This document shows, piece by piece, positions 23,947 through 36,150 of a DNA stretch of 64,000 nt (position 1 is the stretch's first letter; every line of letters starts with the position of its first letter). The notes below the pieces were generated by a model, which did no database searches, was not told the DNA's origin, and worked only from the letters and a program-made list of their open reading frames with translations. The DNA is from Vitis vinifera (taxonomy: Eukaryota > Streptophyta > Magnoliopsida > Vitales > Vitaceae), in assembly GCF_030704535.1 (NCBI RefSeq), contig NC_081812.1, forward strand, positions 16,403,001 to 16,467,000, written 5' to 3'. A program made the translations under genes and the position numbers.

Positions 23947-26900
23947 ATTGGGGAAACCTGTTTGTTGCTAGGAATTCTTCATGGCACCAAGTGAAAAGCC
24001 TAAAACAGCTAAAGATGATACAAAAGTGAAACATATATGATATCTGATTGTACTTATCAAAAAAAAAAATATGATATCTGATTGTGCCAAAAAGAAATCA
24101 CTGTAGTTCTGATACTAAAGGCTTATTGAGGTTTACTAGCTCTTTGATCCTTCTATGTCCTTGTATCTGCAGTGGAACGACTAACATTTGAAGAGTTTTT
24201 TAACCACCCATTCCTTTCTCGAAAGCAACCAGATGAAGCGTTAAGGTAAAGGAGACAAAAAATTTTTCTCTTCTCGATCTTGGCATATGATATTTTCAGT
24301 CTTTACTCATGTTAAAATCCTTCGTGGCATGCAGTAGTAGGAGATCATCAAGAATAATTGATGGGTTTCCTTTGTCTGAATGCAATCCTGTGAGAAACAC
24401 AGAGGAAAGTTCTCAAGAGGATTGTATGCCTTTCCCTCTAGATGATGATTCTAGTGGTCCTGAAGGGAGCCCATCATTTTTGAGGAGGAGGTCCTCAATG
24501 AAGTCTACCTATGGATTTTCTCTTGATAAAAAAGTTGATAGAAGGGAAACAATATTTAACACTCCCAACAACATGGATCTTGCTTCTAAATACAGCAGTG
24601 CATCACATAAACCAGAAATTACTGGCTTTAGGATTGACAGTCTTAGGCCTTCAGATGAGAATGTCAAAGAACCTCTAAAATCCATGGAACAAAGACCAAT
24701 GAGAAGTTGTTCAAGAGGTACCAAAGTTTTCAATAATATTTCATTGCTCATTTTAATATTCTATTATCTAAAAAAACGTGTTGCTAAAATTTATGTTCTT
24801 TTTTATTATCTTATTTGTATGGATTCCACAGTTGTGGATTCATTGGAGGAGTTGGTTGATCAAGATTATGTTTTTGTATCTGGACCCCCAATGGATGTGT
24901 CATCTTCCTCAGCTATTGCTTCCAAGCCAAGTCATTCACAATGCAGATCAGGGAGTGCCCCTCTAACATCTGTAAATATGAAGACCAAATCAAGTGCACC
25001 AATGCCAATTGCTGGTGCTGGAATCACTAATACATTTTATACTGGAAGCTTGGAAAGTCATAGCTCGGCACCTTCTGGGACTTCACAAGGATCCATGGAT
25101 ATAGGAGATGCTTTAGAGCAGCCATCAACTCACTGCATGACAAGGATTAAGTCATTGCAGCAATGTGCATCTGTCATCACTGAATTGGTAAATGAGAAGG
25201 TAACTTATCAATCCTACTTGTGAAATCAACTCTCCTTATTTTGTCCTGTAATAAATTATTTTGTTGGTTAAAAGTGCAAGCATGGTTTCTGGGTGGCGCT
25301 GGACTAAATCTGCCCCAATACTGAATAACTCTAGATCACTTGTTCTAATTTGTTTCTCCTGTAGGTCTTTTTATTTTAGGATATTGTATAGGAATCATCA
25401 GCTAAATAACCATTGACCAATCATTGTAGAGCCACAATCCTGGCTCCATATAAATGGATTGGGATCCCCATAAGCTCTGGTGTGACTTAGTATCTGAGGT
25501 TAAAACTTTTCTTGCCTGATTGGAAGTGATCAGTATATTTAGCATCGGCAAATTTTGTTTTGTGTTTAAAACATGAAAATTTTTGTCTTAACAACAATAT
25601 GTGTCAAGTAAATTCATAGATGCAATGTCTCATGATAGAGTAGTATTTGAGAGCTCATTTCCATATAGACATTAACTTATTATTGATTCCTGGTCTCTGT
25701 ATGTGTGCCACATGTGTACTGGTCTGTGGTAGACTCACCTTGTGGTATGTTTTACAGTACCATGTATTATTTCTGCTGATACAAATTCTTTTTAACTAAC
25801 AATTTGTATATCTTTAAATGACTACATTGTCTCTTTTTCCTCAAAAAGATTGAGGCTGGTAAGCAACTAGAAGCATTCTCAATCCAGCTTGTAATTCTTG
25901 CAATTTGGAAGCAAGCACTGCATATTTGCCATACACAGGCTGCCTCAGCTATGGAGGGAAGTCCAACCCAAGAAACTTCTAGATTAAGGAGGAGCACTGA
26001 CAAGAAGCATGGGAGTCCTGATATGCGAGAATGTCTTGATATTGTTAACAATCAAGGGCCAGGGGATATTTGCTCCCAGATTGAGAGGGAATTTCTCCAT
26101 CAAGTTGGGCATGCTGAGGAACTTGCTAAGGTTATTGAGCCTGGTATGGATTTTTCACTATCCTTATCAAAACTATTATGCAGGTGGTAAATTGAGTGCA
26201 TGGGTATTTGTAGCTTGTAGGATCAAATGTTTTCATTTTCCTTTATTCTTACAGCCATTTTATCTGATTTAAAACTTAAAGCCACTTTAATGCCTACTTA
26301 CATATTTTGTATACCAAAACTGTTGGATGATGCCTAATTGATAAATTATTATTTCTGGAATGTCGTGAAGACCAAAACTTGTTGGTAACTAATAAAGGAC
26401 AACCATATAAGTAAATAACAGTAATTGTTTATGTCAACTATTTTTGCTTGGATAAACTAGAACTGAGAACTGAACTACCACAATTTCAACCAAATCTCTT
26501 GGTTTGATCCTTCATGTCAAGTTGTTGGTTTATCTCTAGGAAATATAGAGCTTTATTCCCATATTGCAAGTTTGGGTGTTTGCCTTGATGCATTGGCAGG
26601 AAGATCTCCATTCTATTAAGGCTATAAACATAAATAGAGAAGTACACACTCCTGATTTTTTTATTTTTTTATTTCAGTAATGTTTGATTTTTGAAACACC
26701 AATTTTCTCATCATGATTGCAGGAAGTACAGAGATGCCAGATGCAATGGAGATGATATTTCAATCTGCCCTTGCCTTGGGTAGAAATGGGGCTGTGAGTA
26801 ATTTATTTTCCCTGAAATTTCTTGCACTTACATCATATCATGCTTTTCCATGTCCACTTTTTACTACCACATTCAATTGAACTAATTGGCAGTAAGTTTC

Positions 26901-27746
26901 TTGCTTTTGCTTTGCAATACTTTTTAGAATGTAAAATAAAAGAAAAAAGAAAAAAGAAAAAGAAAAGTGAACTCTTCTGGAATTATCAGAAAAAATAAGT
27001 ATGGGTTGTTGTTTGTTTGTGGTGTTACTTTAGTTTTTGACGTCTTGCTCCTCAAGCAACATCCTATAAGAATATTTTTAAGGTAAGGTCCAACATGAAC
27101 TAGTGCACGTGTGAAGATTGCATTTTGTCATGTCTCAGACTCTGAAGTAGAGGGAGTCTATCATTAATCATACTCTCTCCATTTGACTTGACATGTGATA
27201 TGCTGGAAACCTGAAACATGGCCTTGGTTTGGCTGGTGTCATTTTTCACTACTAAAGAGATTTCCTGTCCATATGCTAAGACTTTTAAATTATAGTCTAT
27301 GACTAACTGCCCTTGGCAAAAACTCAGTGTGTCTGCAACTAAAGATGTGTTAGCAATAGCATTATATGGATATGGATTTGTGATCCATCACAAATACAAT
27401 GACACCTTCCCTGAGAATACCTGGAATAAGATGAATAACAGCTAATATCACATAAAAGCAATTTGGTCGTGACAATTAAGAATTTCTGTTTCATACATGT
27501 TTGCAGGTTGATGAGCTCATGGGTGATGTGGAAAGCGCAGTGTCCTTGTATTCAAAGGCAGTGCACTTGTTAGTGTTCCTTCTAGTGGAAGCACCGTCCC
27601 TCATTCTCAACCCTCCCTTCTCTCTTACAAACTCAGACCGGTATAGGCTTCGAACTTACATTGATATCCTTAATATCAGGCAAGTCCACTCAAGGTCTCA
27701 AAGGATGAATCTTCTTAAGTGCGAGGATCAACAATGCCCCCCTTAA
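18733..27746 (+). CDS. ATG1: ATG1/ULK-type autophagy serine/threonine kinase, 13 exons
   Basis: Exons: 18733-18975, 20086-20203, 20299-20357, 22810-22874, 23305-23398, 23481-23561, 23754-23862, 24173-24245, 24335-24717, 24832-25199, 25849-26143, 26723-26793, 27507-27746. All introns are GT-AG and phases join to 732 codons plus TAA, the length of plant ATG1b/ATG1c. The N-terminal kinase domain is intact: Gly loop GSGSFSVVW (21-29), K43, HRD 134-136, DFG 157-159, APE 181-183. The middle is Ser-rich and disordered. The last about 230 residues form the EAT (tandem MIT) region, including a conserved [17 protein letters not shown] block in the last exon. Known role: with ATG13, ATG11 and ATG101 it starts autophagosome formation under nutrient stress, the EAT binding ATG13. 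Intron 3 carries a LINE and intron 7 a TG repeat. Pieces of its 3' end recur at 52731-53480 and 63160-64000. Confidence 0.95.
20745..22200 (+). mobile_element. 5'-truncated LINE (L1-type) in ATG1 intron 3
   Basis: The frames encode the C-terminal part of a plant LINE ORF2. A stretch around 20880-20960 ([11 protein letters not shown]) and [13 protein letters not shown] and C-x2-C-H zinc-binding (zf-RVT type) motifs near 21590-21760 are interrupted by stops and shifts. The element ends with 'ttttgcctatcaaaaaaa' at 22183-22200. The endonuclease and RT core are missing. The 5' boundary is approximate. It lies in sense orientation within the intron. Confidence 0.75.
23909..23942. repeat. (TG)n microsatellite in ATG1 intron 7
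   Basis: About 16 TG units follow a short TA run, directly visible. Confidence 0.95.
24033..24085 (+). mobile_element. Minimal LINE-tail insertion with 17-bp TSD in ATG1 intron 7
   Basis: The word ATATGATATCTGATTGT occurs at about 24035-24051 and 24069-24085. The sequence between is acttatc plus an A-run, the LINE tail and nothing else. Confidence 0.7.
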
Positions 27747-29249
27747 AAACTAGTGTAACTTTTAATCCAAGGTGCCATGGTTTCCATATAAAATTATTTA
27801 TTTGTACAGCTATTCTTTGAGTGACTGTGAGATGTTGACTAGTGTGATCCCTTATTTGGGACTCAGATCATGATTCTATAATTTAAAGAATGATGAAATG
27901 TGCAAATTTTTTCCTTCTCTGTCCATTTGATGTGCATTTTCTGACCAGGAGTTTGTTCAGGGATCGTTGCCAAAAAAGACCAATCTGGATGGTTCTATTA
28001 GATCAATTCTGCTGAAAGATATCCCTTACACATGCACAACATAGTACTCATGTAACTCAAAACTTTTTATTTGAACGTCATGCAAAAATTTTTTTCCTCA
28101 GCAAATGAAATCATTCTACTGCTTCTTATGAAGCGTTAGGAATGGGTCAAAATCCGATATCTAGCTGTAGGGAACAATGTGCTTAGCAAATGAATCACAT
28201 CATTTTTGCATTTTATTTCTTCCACTTTTGCTGCTGAAAATATGGGTGTGCTCATATGAAGTTGGGACATGTTTTGGGTCCACTTCGTTCGAATGAATGG
28301 ACTAGCGACTTCAAATGCAAATTTTGAAGCCACAAAAAACTCTTAATGAATGGGCTTGTGATTTCAAATGCCATGAAAGTTATCTTTTTTATTTGTTTAT
28401 TTTTTTATTTTTGATTTTCGGGTCTGCAGATACAAATGCTGTTTATGGGACCTCAAATCTACTTGAAGGTCCTGCTTGATCTATAGGAAGAAAATGTGTG
28501 GATAATTCTTTGCCTTATGACTGGTTAGGTAGCTGGGTGCAGCTTGTGCTTTAAGCAACGGGCCTTTATGAATAACTACCTTCTTATTCAAAACCGACTA
28601 GAGGGGTTCCAATCAGTAAAAGAGTCTTTCGTCAAAGGATTAATTGTCTCAGCATAAGTCATCATCCATGACCAAGAGTGAAGACAAATGTTAGGCATAC
28701 CGCCTACCACACCAATGACTCAATGAGCCGGTGGTCCTATAACGATATGCATGCGCTGGCCTAATTATATTCAAAATTTCCCATGTGCATTCTCTAGCCT
28801 AATTTCCACTCGTTAATAGGACCACATATTCAAACTAACGCATCTTCCAGCCTTGTAAGAGTTTCACACAAGCTAAGACCTCATTCTTAGCTGGCAAATG
28901 TGGACACCTTCCCTCAGGAATAAAATAATAAAATATCAATGGATCTCCTTTAACAACTTAATGAAAATCAGTTCCAGTCATTTCACAATTGGGTCTTCGG
29001 ACGTTGCTGGAATAAATGGAACTTGGTAGGGTCCACGGTGATTAATGAAGTGATGCCCAGTTAAAAAGGCAAATAAAAAGGATGGATTAAGAAACTCCAG
29101 TTTTGGACAAATATGATTTATTTAAAAATAAATCCAAAAAATAAATCCCTTATTATCATGTGCAGATCCAAATCATAAAATCCCATATGATAATTATAAT
29201 TTTGAATTTTTTCTTTAAATTATCAAACCTATAATTATTAACTATGATT
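27747..29249. other. ATG1 3' UTR and intergenic region
   Basis: The first few hundred bases should include the ATG1 3' UTR. About 27836-27895 is also found at 53437-53480, downstream of an ATG1 exon fragment. No further gene is supported up to the Copia element. Confidence 0.45.
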
Positions 29250-29302
29250 TTAAATTTATGTTTAAAACCATAATTGATTTATGGTTTTAAACATAAATTT
29301 AA
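29250..29302. repeat. Perfect 23-24 bp hairpin
   Basis: The arm ending ATGTTTAAAACCATAA and the arm TTATGGTTTTAAACAT with flanking ATTTA pair over about 23 bp around a 5-nt loop. It directly abuts the 5' LTR of the Copia element. Confidence 0.75.
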
Positions 29303-29308
29303 TTATAG

Positions 29309-31487
29309 TGGTTGGAATGTGTCTCAAATTATGTTTTGAGTAAATCAGAAAGTTTATGATAGAAGATATTCTTGAAAAATGGGTTTCCTATTATTATAGG
29401 AAATATTCTATTACGAGATCCTTTTAGGAAAAGGTATCTTTGATAATTATACGTTAATTTCTTATATAGAAACTTTTTTTGTAATTAGGAAAAAATATAG
29501 GATGAAATTTTAACAAAAATAGTAAGTCTTTTTTTAGGTATAATTTTGGATTTGGGATCTTAGAACTTTAAGGTTGTAATCTCCTTTAACAATAGTGAAA
29601 GTTCTTCTTTCTCTTTGCCCATGGATATAGGCTTAGGGCCAAACCACGTAAATCATTGTGTATTTTATTTTCGTTTTCTTATTATTTTCTCCCTATCATT
29701 ATTCTTTGTCGTGGTTTCACAGAACAAATTGGTATCAGAGCTTCGGTTATTAGACCTGGAATGTTGACAAAGTTTGAAGTTGAGAAGTTCGATGGAAGAA
29801 ACAATTTCAGTTTGTGGCACATTAAGATGCGTGCCTTATTGGTTCAACAGAGGTTGTCCAAAGTATTGAAAGGTATAGAAGCTCTATTGACAACGATGTC
29901 TGATGAAGAGAATGATGAACTTATGGAGAAAATGCATAGTGCTATTCTATTGCGCTTGGGTAATGAGGTGCTTCGTGAGATCACAAATGAGGATATAGTT
30001 GCCAAGTTATGGTTAAAGTTGGAAAGTTTGCATATGACGAAGTCTCTTACAAATCGTTTGTATTTAAAGAAGTGATTATATACTCTCCAAATGAAAGGAG
30101 GTACATTCATTAAAGACTATCTCGATGAGTTTAATAAAATTATCATGGATTTAAGGAATATTGATGTTAGAATTGATGATGAAGACCAAACCATAATTTT
30201 GATGTGTTCCCTATTGAATTCTTATGAGCTCTTTTCATAAATTCCATGATATATGGTAAAGATACTCTCTCCACAAAAGATGATAGAGCAACCTTGAACT
30301 CAAGGGAGTTGAAAAAGAAAGTGTCTGAGAGTAGAGAAGATGACTTAGGTAAAGGTTTGATGGCTAGAGGGAGAACATGGAAGAAAAATAATGACAGAAG
30401 AGGTCGATATCTAGATCAAAGTCCCAAAGAAACAACAAATGTTTCAAGTGCAAGAAAGAAGAGCATTATGCAAAAAATTGTATAGACCGTAAAGGAAAAT
30501 AAAATGAGAAAACTTTTAATTTTGATGATGTAGAAGAAAATTCAAATACTGCAAATGTTTTTTCAATTACTTAAAACATAGGTAATTAGTGGATTCTTGA
30601 TTTAGGATGCTCTTATCATATCTCCCAATAAGGATTGGTTCTATACCTACCACCAACATATAGATGGTGGGAAGGTTCTCATGGGAACTGATGTAGATAG
30701 TAAGGTTGTTGGGATAGACATAATTTGAATTAAGATGTATAATGACATTGTAATGACATTAACTGATGTAAAACATGTTCCAGAGTTGAAGAAAAAATTG
30801 ATGTATTTAGGGATGCTTGAGTCCAATGAATGCACATATAAAGTTGGAAGTACAGTTTTGATGATTGCACATAGTGCTATTGTAGTAAAAAAAAAATCCC
30901 TATAATGGACAATCTTGCAAATATAATGATTAAGTCCGTTCCTACAGTTAAGTTCAAGTATTGCTTGGACTTAATTAGTGTTAGTAGTATTTGAAGGTCC
31001 CTATGGGGTATAGGAACGAAATAACTTGGAAGACTTTCGAATTTGTTTGAATATTGGGAATTGAGTTAAGGTGGAGATTGTTGGAAAGTGTTTCAAATTG
31101 TATTTTGAATCAATTGGAAAGTTATTGACAATTTGGTAATAAAAGATATTCTTAAAAGTGAGTTTCCCAGTCATATAGGAAATATCTTATTATGATATTT
31201 TCTTTTTAGGAAAAGATATCTTTGACAATTATACACTTAGTTTCCTATATAAAAATTTTTGGAAGAGATTTTGACCAAAATAGTGAGTATCTTTTTGGGT
31301 ATAAATTGAGGTTTTAGAATTTGAGAGCTTTAAGCTTGTAATTTCCTTTAACAATAGTAAAAGTTCTTCTTCATTTTCACCTATAGATGTAAACTTAAGG
31401 CTGAACTACATAAATGTTGTGTATTTTGTTTTCATTTTCTTATTCTCTTCTCCTTATTATTATTTTTTGTCGTGGTTTTGCACAACA
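29309..31487 (+). mobile_element. Internally deleted Ty1/Copia retrotransposon
   Basis: Related LTRs lie at 29309-29726 and 31079-31487 (TG...CA). An initiator-tRNA-Met PBS (ttggtatcagag) sits at 29729-29740. A gag and a piece of protease follow, then only a short end of pol and a purine-rich PPT (aaggtggagattg) before the 3' LTR. Integrase, RT and RNase H are absent, so the element is non-autonomous at about 2.2 kb. ATAG occurs at both flanks as a short candidate TSD. Confidence 0.85.
29761..30510 (+). pseudogene. Broken Copia gag
   Basis: The frame opens MLTKFEVEKFDGRNNFSLW, the typical Copia gag start. It has a stop at 30073-30075, continues in frame to 30240, then shifts. A CCHC zinc knuckle (C-x2-C-x4-H-x4-C, CFKCKKEEHYAKNC) is encoded at 30440-30481 in another frame. 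A protease remnant with WILDLGCSYHIS follows near 30590, where the usual DSG is DLG. Confidence 0.75.
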
Positions 31488-31939
31488 ATAGTCACTAATT
31501 ATGATTTTATGTTTGAAAACAAAAAAAATATAAATTGTACTTATTAAAAAAAATAAAATAAAAATCTTTGGTAACTTGAACACCCAAGTGTGTCAAATGC
31601 AGTAGTTTGATAGTTATTTTGATTGAACATATACTTTTAGATTTCTTTTTATTTTAATTTTATGATTTTTTTAAATATATTCTTTTTTCTCAAAGCTTAG
31701 AACTCAACATGTCCTTGGTTATGCATATATTTGTTTAAACTACAAACATATATAGATTATAAAGTATTAAGGATGAGGTATGAACATATAAAAAATGGAC
31801 AAGAAAGAACAAATTGAAGATTCATGGTGGTGTGTGAAATGAAATCTCCAATAGAGATTCACTAGTTATGCTATGAATGTGGTGGTTTGAAAATCCAATA
31901 GCATCGTCGTTGAGAATGATCAAATTTTAGGGTGTTACC
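31488..31939. repeat. Segment duplicated upstream of receptor-kinase copy 2 (left half)
   Basis: This segment aligns base by base with about 48573-49030, including the 3' LTR edge of the Copia element. In this block the segment is cut from its continuation at 42755 by the Gypsy element. Confidence 0.85.
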
Positions 31940-32101
31940 TGTTGATACTAGGTAAACTAAAGATGGATTCCTCCATTTGAAGTGGCAATGAAAGTTCCCG
32001 TTTAGATGTTGGAATCTGGACTTCCTACTTTCCTGCACAAAGATGTCCGGACACATCCTCTGAAGCCCAAGTCAGATGCTAGGAAAAATGGAAACCCTTA
32101 A

Positions 32102-32178
<77 letters not shown>

Positions 32179-32700
32179 ATAGAACTCACAGTGTCCTCCC
32201 CCTCTATTCTATTACAATAGGGTGTTTATAGTGTTCAAAGGTGGAGAGAGACTCAATAGTGTTGAACTGGCCATTGTAGTGATGATTGCGCAATATTGAC
32301 AGGGTAGTGCAGTAGTGACAAGGCAATCATCATATTTGCAGAATGGCTAGGGGTAGTGTCAGAGGGCGCGTCATGACATAGCTTGTTGTCCTTTCAATCT
32401 TGTTGGTGACCTAAGACTTAACGTGCCTGTCTACTGAAGTAGACGTGAGGATAGGAAGGGTCCTATAAGTCAATCTGGTGTCAGTTAACCAGGACCTCGC
32501 ATATCAGAGAAGATTTGACGCTATCAGGGGGATGCGGGCTGCTCAATGGCGCAAATGGTCCGAACAAAATGTTCCACCGGGTTCCTTGAAGGTTGTCCGA
32601 GTAGTGATGAAGAACTGTCACGTGGCCTAGTTGGGATAATGCCACATGGACAGACGCGTGAATGTACTCGTGGGTGGACATGTGGGATAAGGCTCCTACA
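31940..32700 (-). repeat. Gypsy LTR (element 3' LTR)
   Basis: 761 bp, starting tgttgatact and ending ctccta-ca on the plus strand. It contains a GA microsatellite of about 70 bp (32106-32175), longer than in the partner LTR. Confidence 0.9.
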
Positions 32701-32895
32701 ATGCCCTCTTCAGCATGTGAAGCTGTGTCCGGATAGAGGTGGATGGGCTGAGACTATCCTTTGGAGCCTCCCCAGTGTGGGCGAGACACGTGTCAATTGG
32801 CTACAAAAGGGATACTCCCGTCGAGGCGTTTTGTCAAGTGGCCTATCGCTTTGGGGTGCGCTACCTGATGACGGATTCCTAGGGTTTTGTTTTCC

Positions 32896-32903
32896 TATAA
32901 ATA
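32896..32903 (+). promoter_or_regulatory. TATA box possibly serving the Gypsy antisense gene
   Basis: The plus strand reads CCTATAAATATGGG just inside the left LTR, a strong TATA match upstream of the antisense reading frame. Inference only. Confidence 0.4.
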
Positions 32904-33699
32904 TGGGACCTCAGACCTTTTGGGATTCATTTGGACGTTTCTTGTTTCCAAGGTTTTCTTTTCTCTCGCCATTATCCCCTCTGCATTTTACATCCAGTTA
33001 CTGTTTTCCTGTCGCCTCATCGTTTATCTTCACGGTGACATTTACATTCTGCCTCACCATATCTCCGATGGTCGTCCATCTTCCCGGTGGTCTTGCCATT
33101 TTTCCTAGTTTTGGCCTAGGAAATCTCATTTTTTGTCAGCACTGCTTCTTTTGAGTTTTGGTAAGACTTTGTTTCCTCATATTGAATTTTTACTTCATTT
33201 GCCATATTTAGTTGCTATTGGGGATTATTTTGAGTTTGTGGTTTTACATGACACAATATAGACATTGTGGTGTATAGAATGTAGGGTTGTACTGGTACTT
33301 CTTTGGGGAAGGAAGACCGCCGCTGGTGATAGGTCCGATGACGTTTGTTCTTCGCGGTTCACTTCTGTTTAATTCAAGACCCGTGTGGGGTATGGTTAAG
33401 GTGGAGACCCTTGGTTGGGGTCTACCCTATAGGCTGAGCTAAGAGCTCTATTCGGGTATGGGCTTTGAGTCAGTGTAAGCTGGCCCTTGCACAACTGAGG
33501 TACTGCTCATGAGTAGGGGGACCGAGTGTCTGCTTTATGATGTTCGGTCGTTGCTTTTACTAGTGCGACTAGTTAGGGTAAGACGGGTGTCTAACTGAGA
33601 GAATGTATCAGATGCACTGATGCGAAGAAGTCTATCAAACTTTTTACTGAACGGAAGTTTAGGGAGTGCTTCCATGTTCCGTATGGGGTCACAATCCGC

Positions 33700-35982
33700 T
33701 TGATGGGTGGTGGCCCAGTGTCAACAGAGGAGGAACCCTTTAATGCCACTGTTTTTTAGTAAGGAGCAATTCTATGCCAAACTCCGTTTTTCTTTTCCCT
33801 TCATCTTCAAGCAGTTTCTCCATTTTACAAAGATTCCTCCAATCTTTCTCCATCTGAATGCTGTTAAGATACTGATGGGGTGTAGCATTTTGAATATGCT
33901 ATACCACTTGGACCTTTCTTTGCTAGAGGTTCTGCTTGTCTATACGGTCAAGATGAGTTAGAAAGAAGTTTTTAGTTTGTTTGCTCATATTCCGTCACTT
34001 CAGTTGGTGATCGGACTTCCAGATTCCACCAAGGGCTTAATAAAAGGACACATTGTTGTTTCGGGCCCTTCGGCTAGTTCATATGAGCATCCGACTCAAG
34101 GATTTGAGCCACATCATTCATTGGGGATTCTGGGTAGAAAAGATTATTGTTCTCTTGTCATTTCCTCTATAATTATTGGATTTTTGTTGATATGCATCTC
34201 TTGATGTATTTACAAGAAAGAGGAGGAAAAATTGGTTAGTAGAGTGAGTGGATAAGACTTTCTTTGACCGACTAAACAAGTTATTTGTGATTTCTGTTAG
34301 TGAGCGAAATCATGAGACTTTGACGATTGATCAGAATTTGCAAGCAGTGGTCCGGGACTCTCAACCGTACGCTATCCCCACTCTTCCTTGTTTTGAGCTT
34401 AGAATGTTGGTGCCCGGTGAACACCATGTGTTGAAGGATCTCCCTTTTTACGAGGAAGCCTCAACGATAGATGCGAAGGCAAGGCAAGACCGACTCAATA
34501 AAAGAGAGCAAAAACGTCAGGAGGGGACCCTAAGACATGCTCCAAGCTTAGGTCGTCCGGCCACCAGCTCTGCTGTTCACCCCTCTTTCAAGAAGAAGTC
34601 TGTTTCCTGGCCTGTTGAGAAGACCTTGGATTTATCTCCGTCTTCTTCTTCTCTTTCACTCTCTGTAGACGCCAGTAGTAACCAGGGCTTAACCGGATCG
34701 CCTTTCGTGGGAGTCAGTCCGAATCGGGAGCCTGAGCTAGTGGTGCTATGCATTATCCTTGAGCCAGAAAGAGAGAGAGAAGAAGAAGAAGAAGAAGAAG
34801 AAGAAGCACAGATGACTTTGAATCTAAGGTCCGACTTCAATAAGGGCAACATAAGCGCCTTTCTGAAGCACTTTCGATTGCACCTCTGCCTACTAAAAAG
34901 ACTCGCCCGAAGGCTCCTCACTAGGAATCGGTTCTGGACGACCCTATGGTGTAGGTGCCTCCTTCCGATTCCATGAGACCCGGGCAAGAACTGGTTGCAA
35001 ATCCTTCTATCGAAGACATTTTCTTGGCGTAAGATGTGACTCCTGTAGCCACTCCAGGCGGCAATACTAATGAAAGAGACGCTCCGATCAGTTTTTCAAG
35101 CTGGGAGGATATAGCGACGCGATTGAAGTCGGTTCCTTACTTTACTACACCCAAACCTCCAGCATCAGGCGTGAATGCCTTCTTCCCTTTCACCCGCCAT
35201 CATTTTGTTGAGCTACGTAGCGATCCTCGCCTTGCTGGCGTGGTTCACCCATTCCATGGTACTTTGGAGTCTGTACTTCAGTGTACTTATCTAATGCAGA
35301 AGTACATTGCTGAGGAGACGATGGAAGTGGTAAGATTTGCTATTTCTTTGCCCAAATCTACTTAATGTTCGACTCTAACACCTGGTTCAATGTTGTTTCA
35401 GGGGGTGGTTGCTGTCCATAACCTAATGCGGCAGTGAAACTTGCTCTTTAAATGGTTGGAGGTCTCGAAGAGCATGCGTGTATTTTTTACCTAGTAGATA
35501 GATAACAATGAAAGACTTTGCACTCAGTTTGTGCGGGTAAAGAATGAGCTAGCCGTTGCCCGAAAAGCCGTTGTAGATGCGAAGAAGTTGCTGAAGGAGT
35601 TAGAAGAGGGGATGCAAGTGGTGAAGGTTGAGGCTTGTTGGATGTGAGAGGAAAAAGAGGCTGCAGAGGCCAAGTGCAAGAACGCTGAGCAGGAGAGGGA
35701 CCAACTAAAGAAAGAGCTAGAGGAGCTCCGAGCAGTATTTGAGGCTCAAAAAAAAGAGCTTGAGGAGCTTTGAGTTGGGTTCATTGTTGAGAAGGAGCTG
35801 GAGAAAAATTATCAGAAACAAGTTGATGAAATGTTCTTCTTCGGCTACCAATACTGCATGAGGAAGAACGACATCATACAAGATATCCTTAGATACCCTT
35901 CTGATGAAGAAGAAAATGCAACAGTTAGTGGCCCGACCCAAAGAGAAAATGATCCGGATGCTACTGATTCCTCTGGACAGTG
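33700..35982 (+). pseudogene. Antisense gene carried by the Gypsy element (broken, spliced)
   Basis: Plus-strand frames, opposite to gag-pol, encode an additional protein broken by stops and shifts. 33755-33960 encodes KEQFYAKLRFSFPFIFKQ... and 33977-34110 a continuing ...SLQLVIGLPDSTKG segment. 34248-34976 encodes a charged, Ser-rich middle. 35036-35330 follows and then an intron (35331-35401: gtaaga...ttgtttcag). The last part, about 35402-35982, is a Lys/Glu coiled coil ending DATDSSGQ then TGA. I recall such proteins from grape and other plant transposon annotations as 'putative plant transposon protein', without a known function. An acidic run from a GAA repeat lies at about 34780-34806. 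Confidence 0.6.
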
Positions 35983-36150
35983 ATTTGTTTCCTTTGTACT
36001 TCTTTTTTTCTTTCGTCTTGCTTTGCCCGAATTATAATGACATTTAACACTTATTAATACATATTCATTTTATTCTATTTGTGTCTTTTTATTGAAGTTT
36101 TTTTCTTTTTACTCAATTTATTGATAAAACTGCTTTAAGTTAGATACATT

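Noticed and set aside
34577..34987. Minus-strand 136-codon Ser-rich ORF within the Gypsy element
   Set aside because: Shadow of the antisense gene's GAA/Ser-rich region; it lies beyond the pol stop on that strand.
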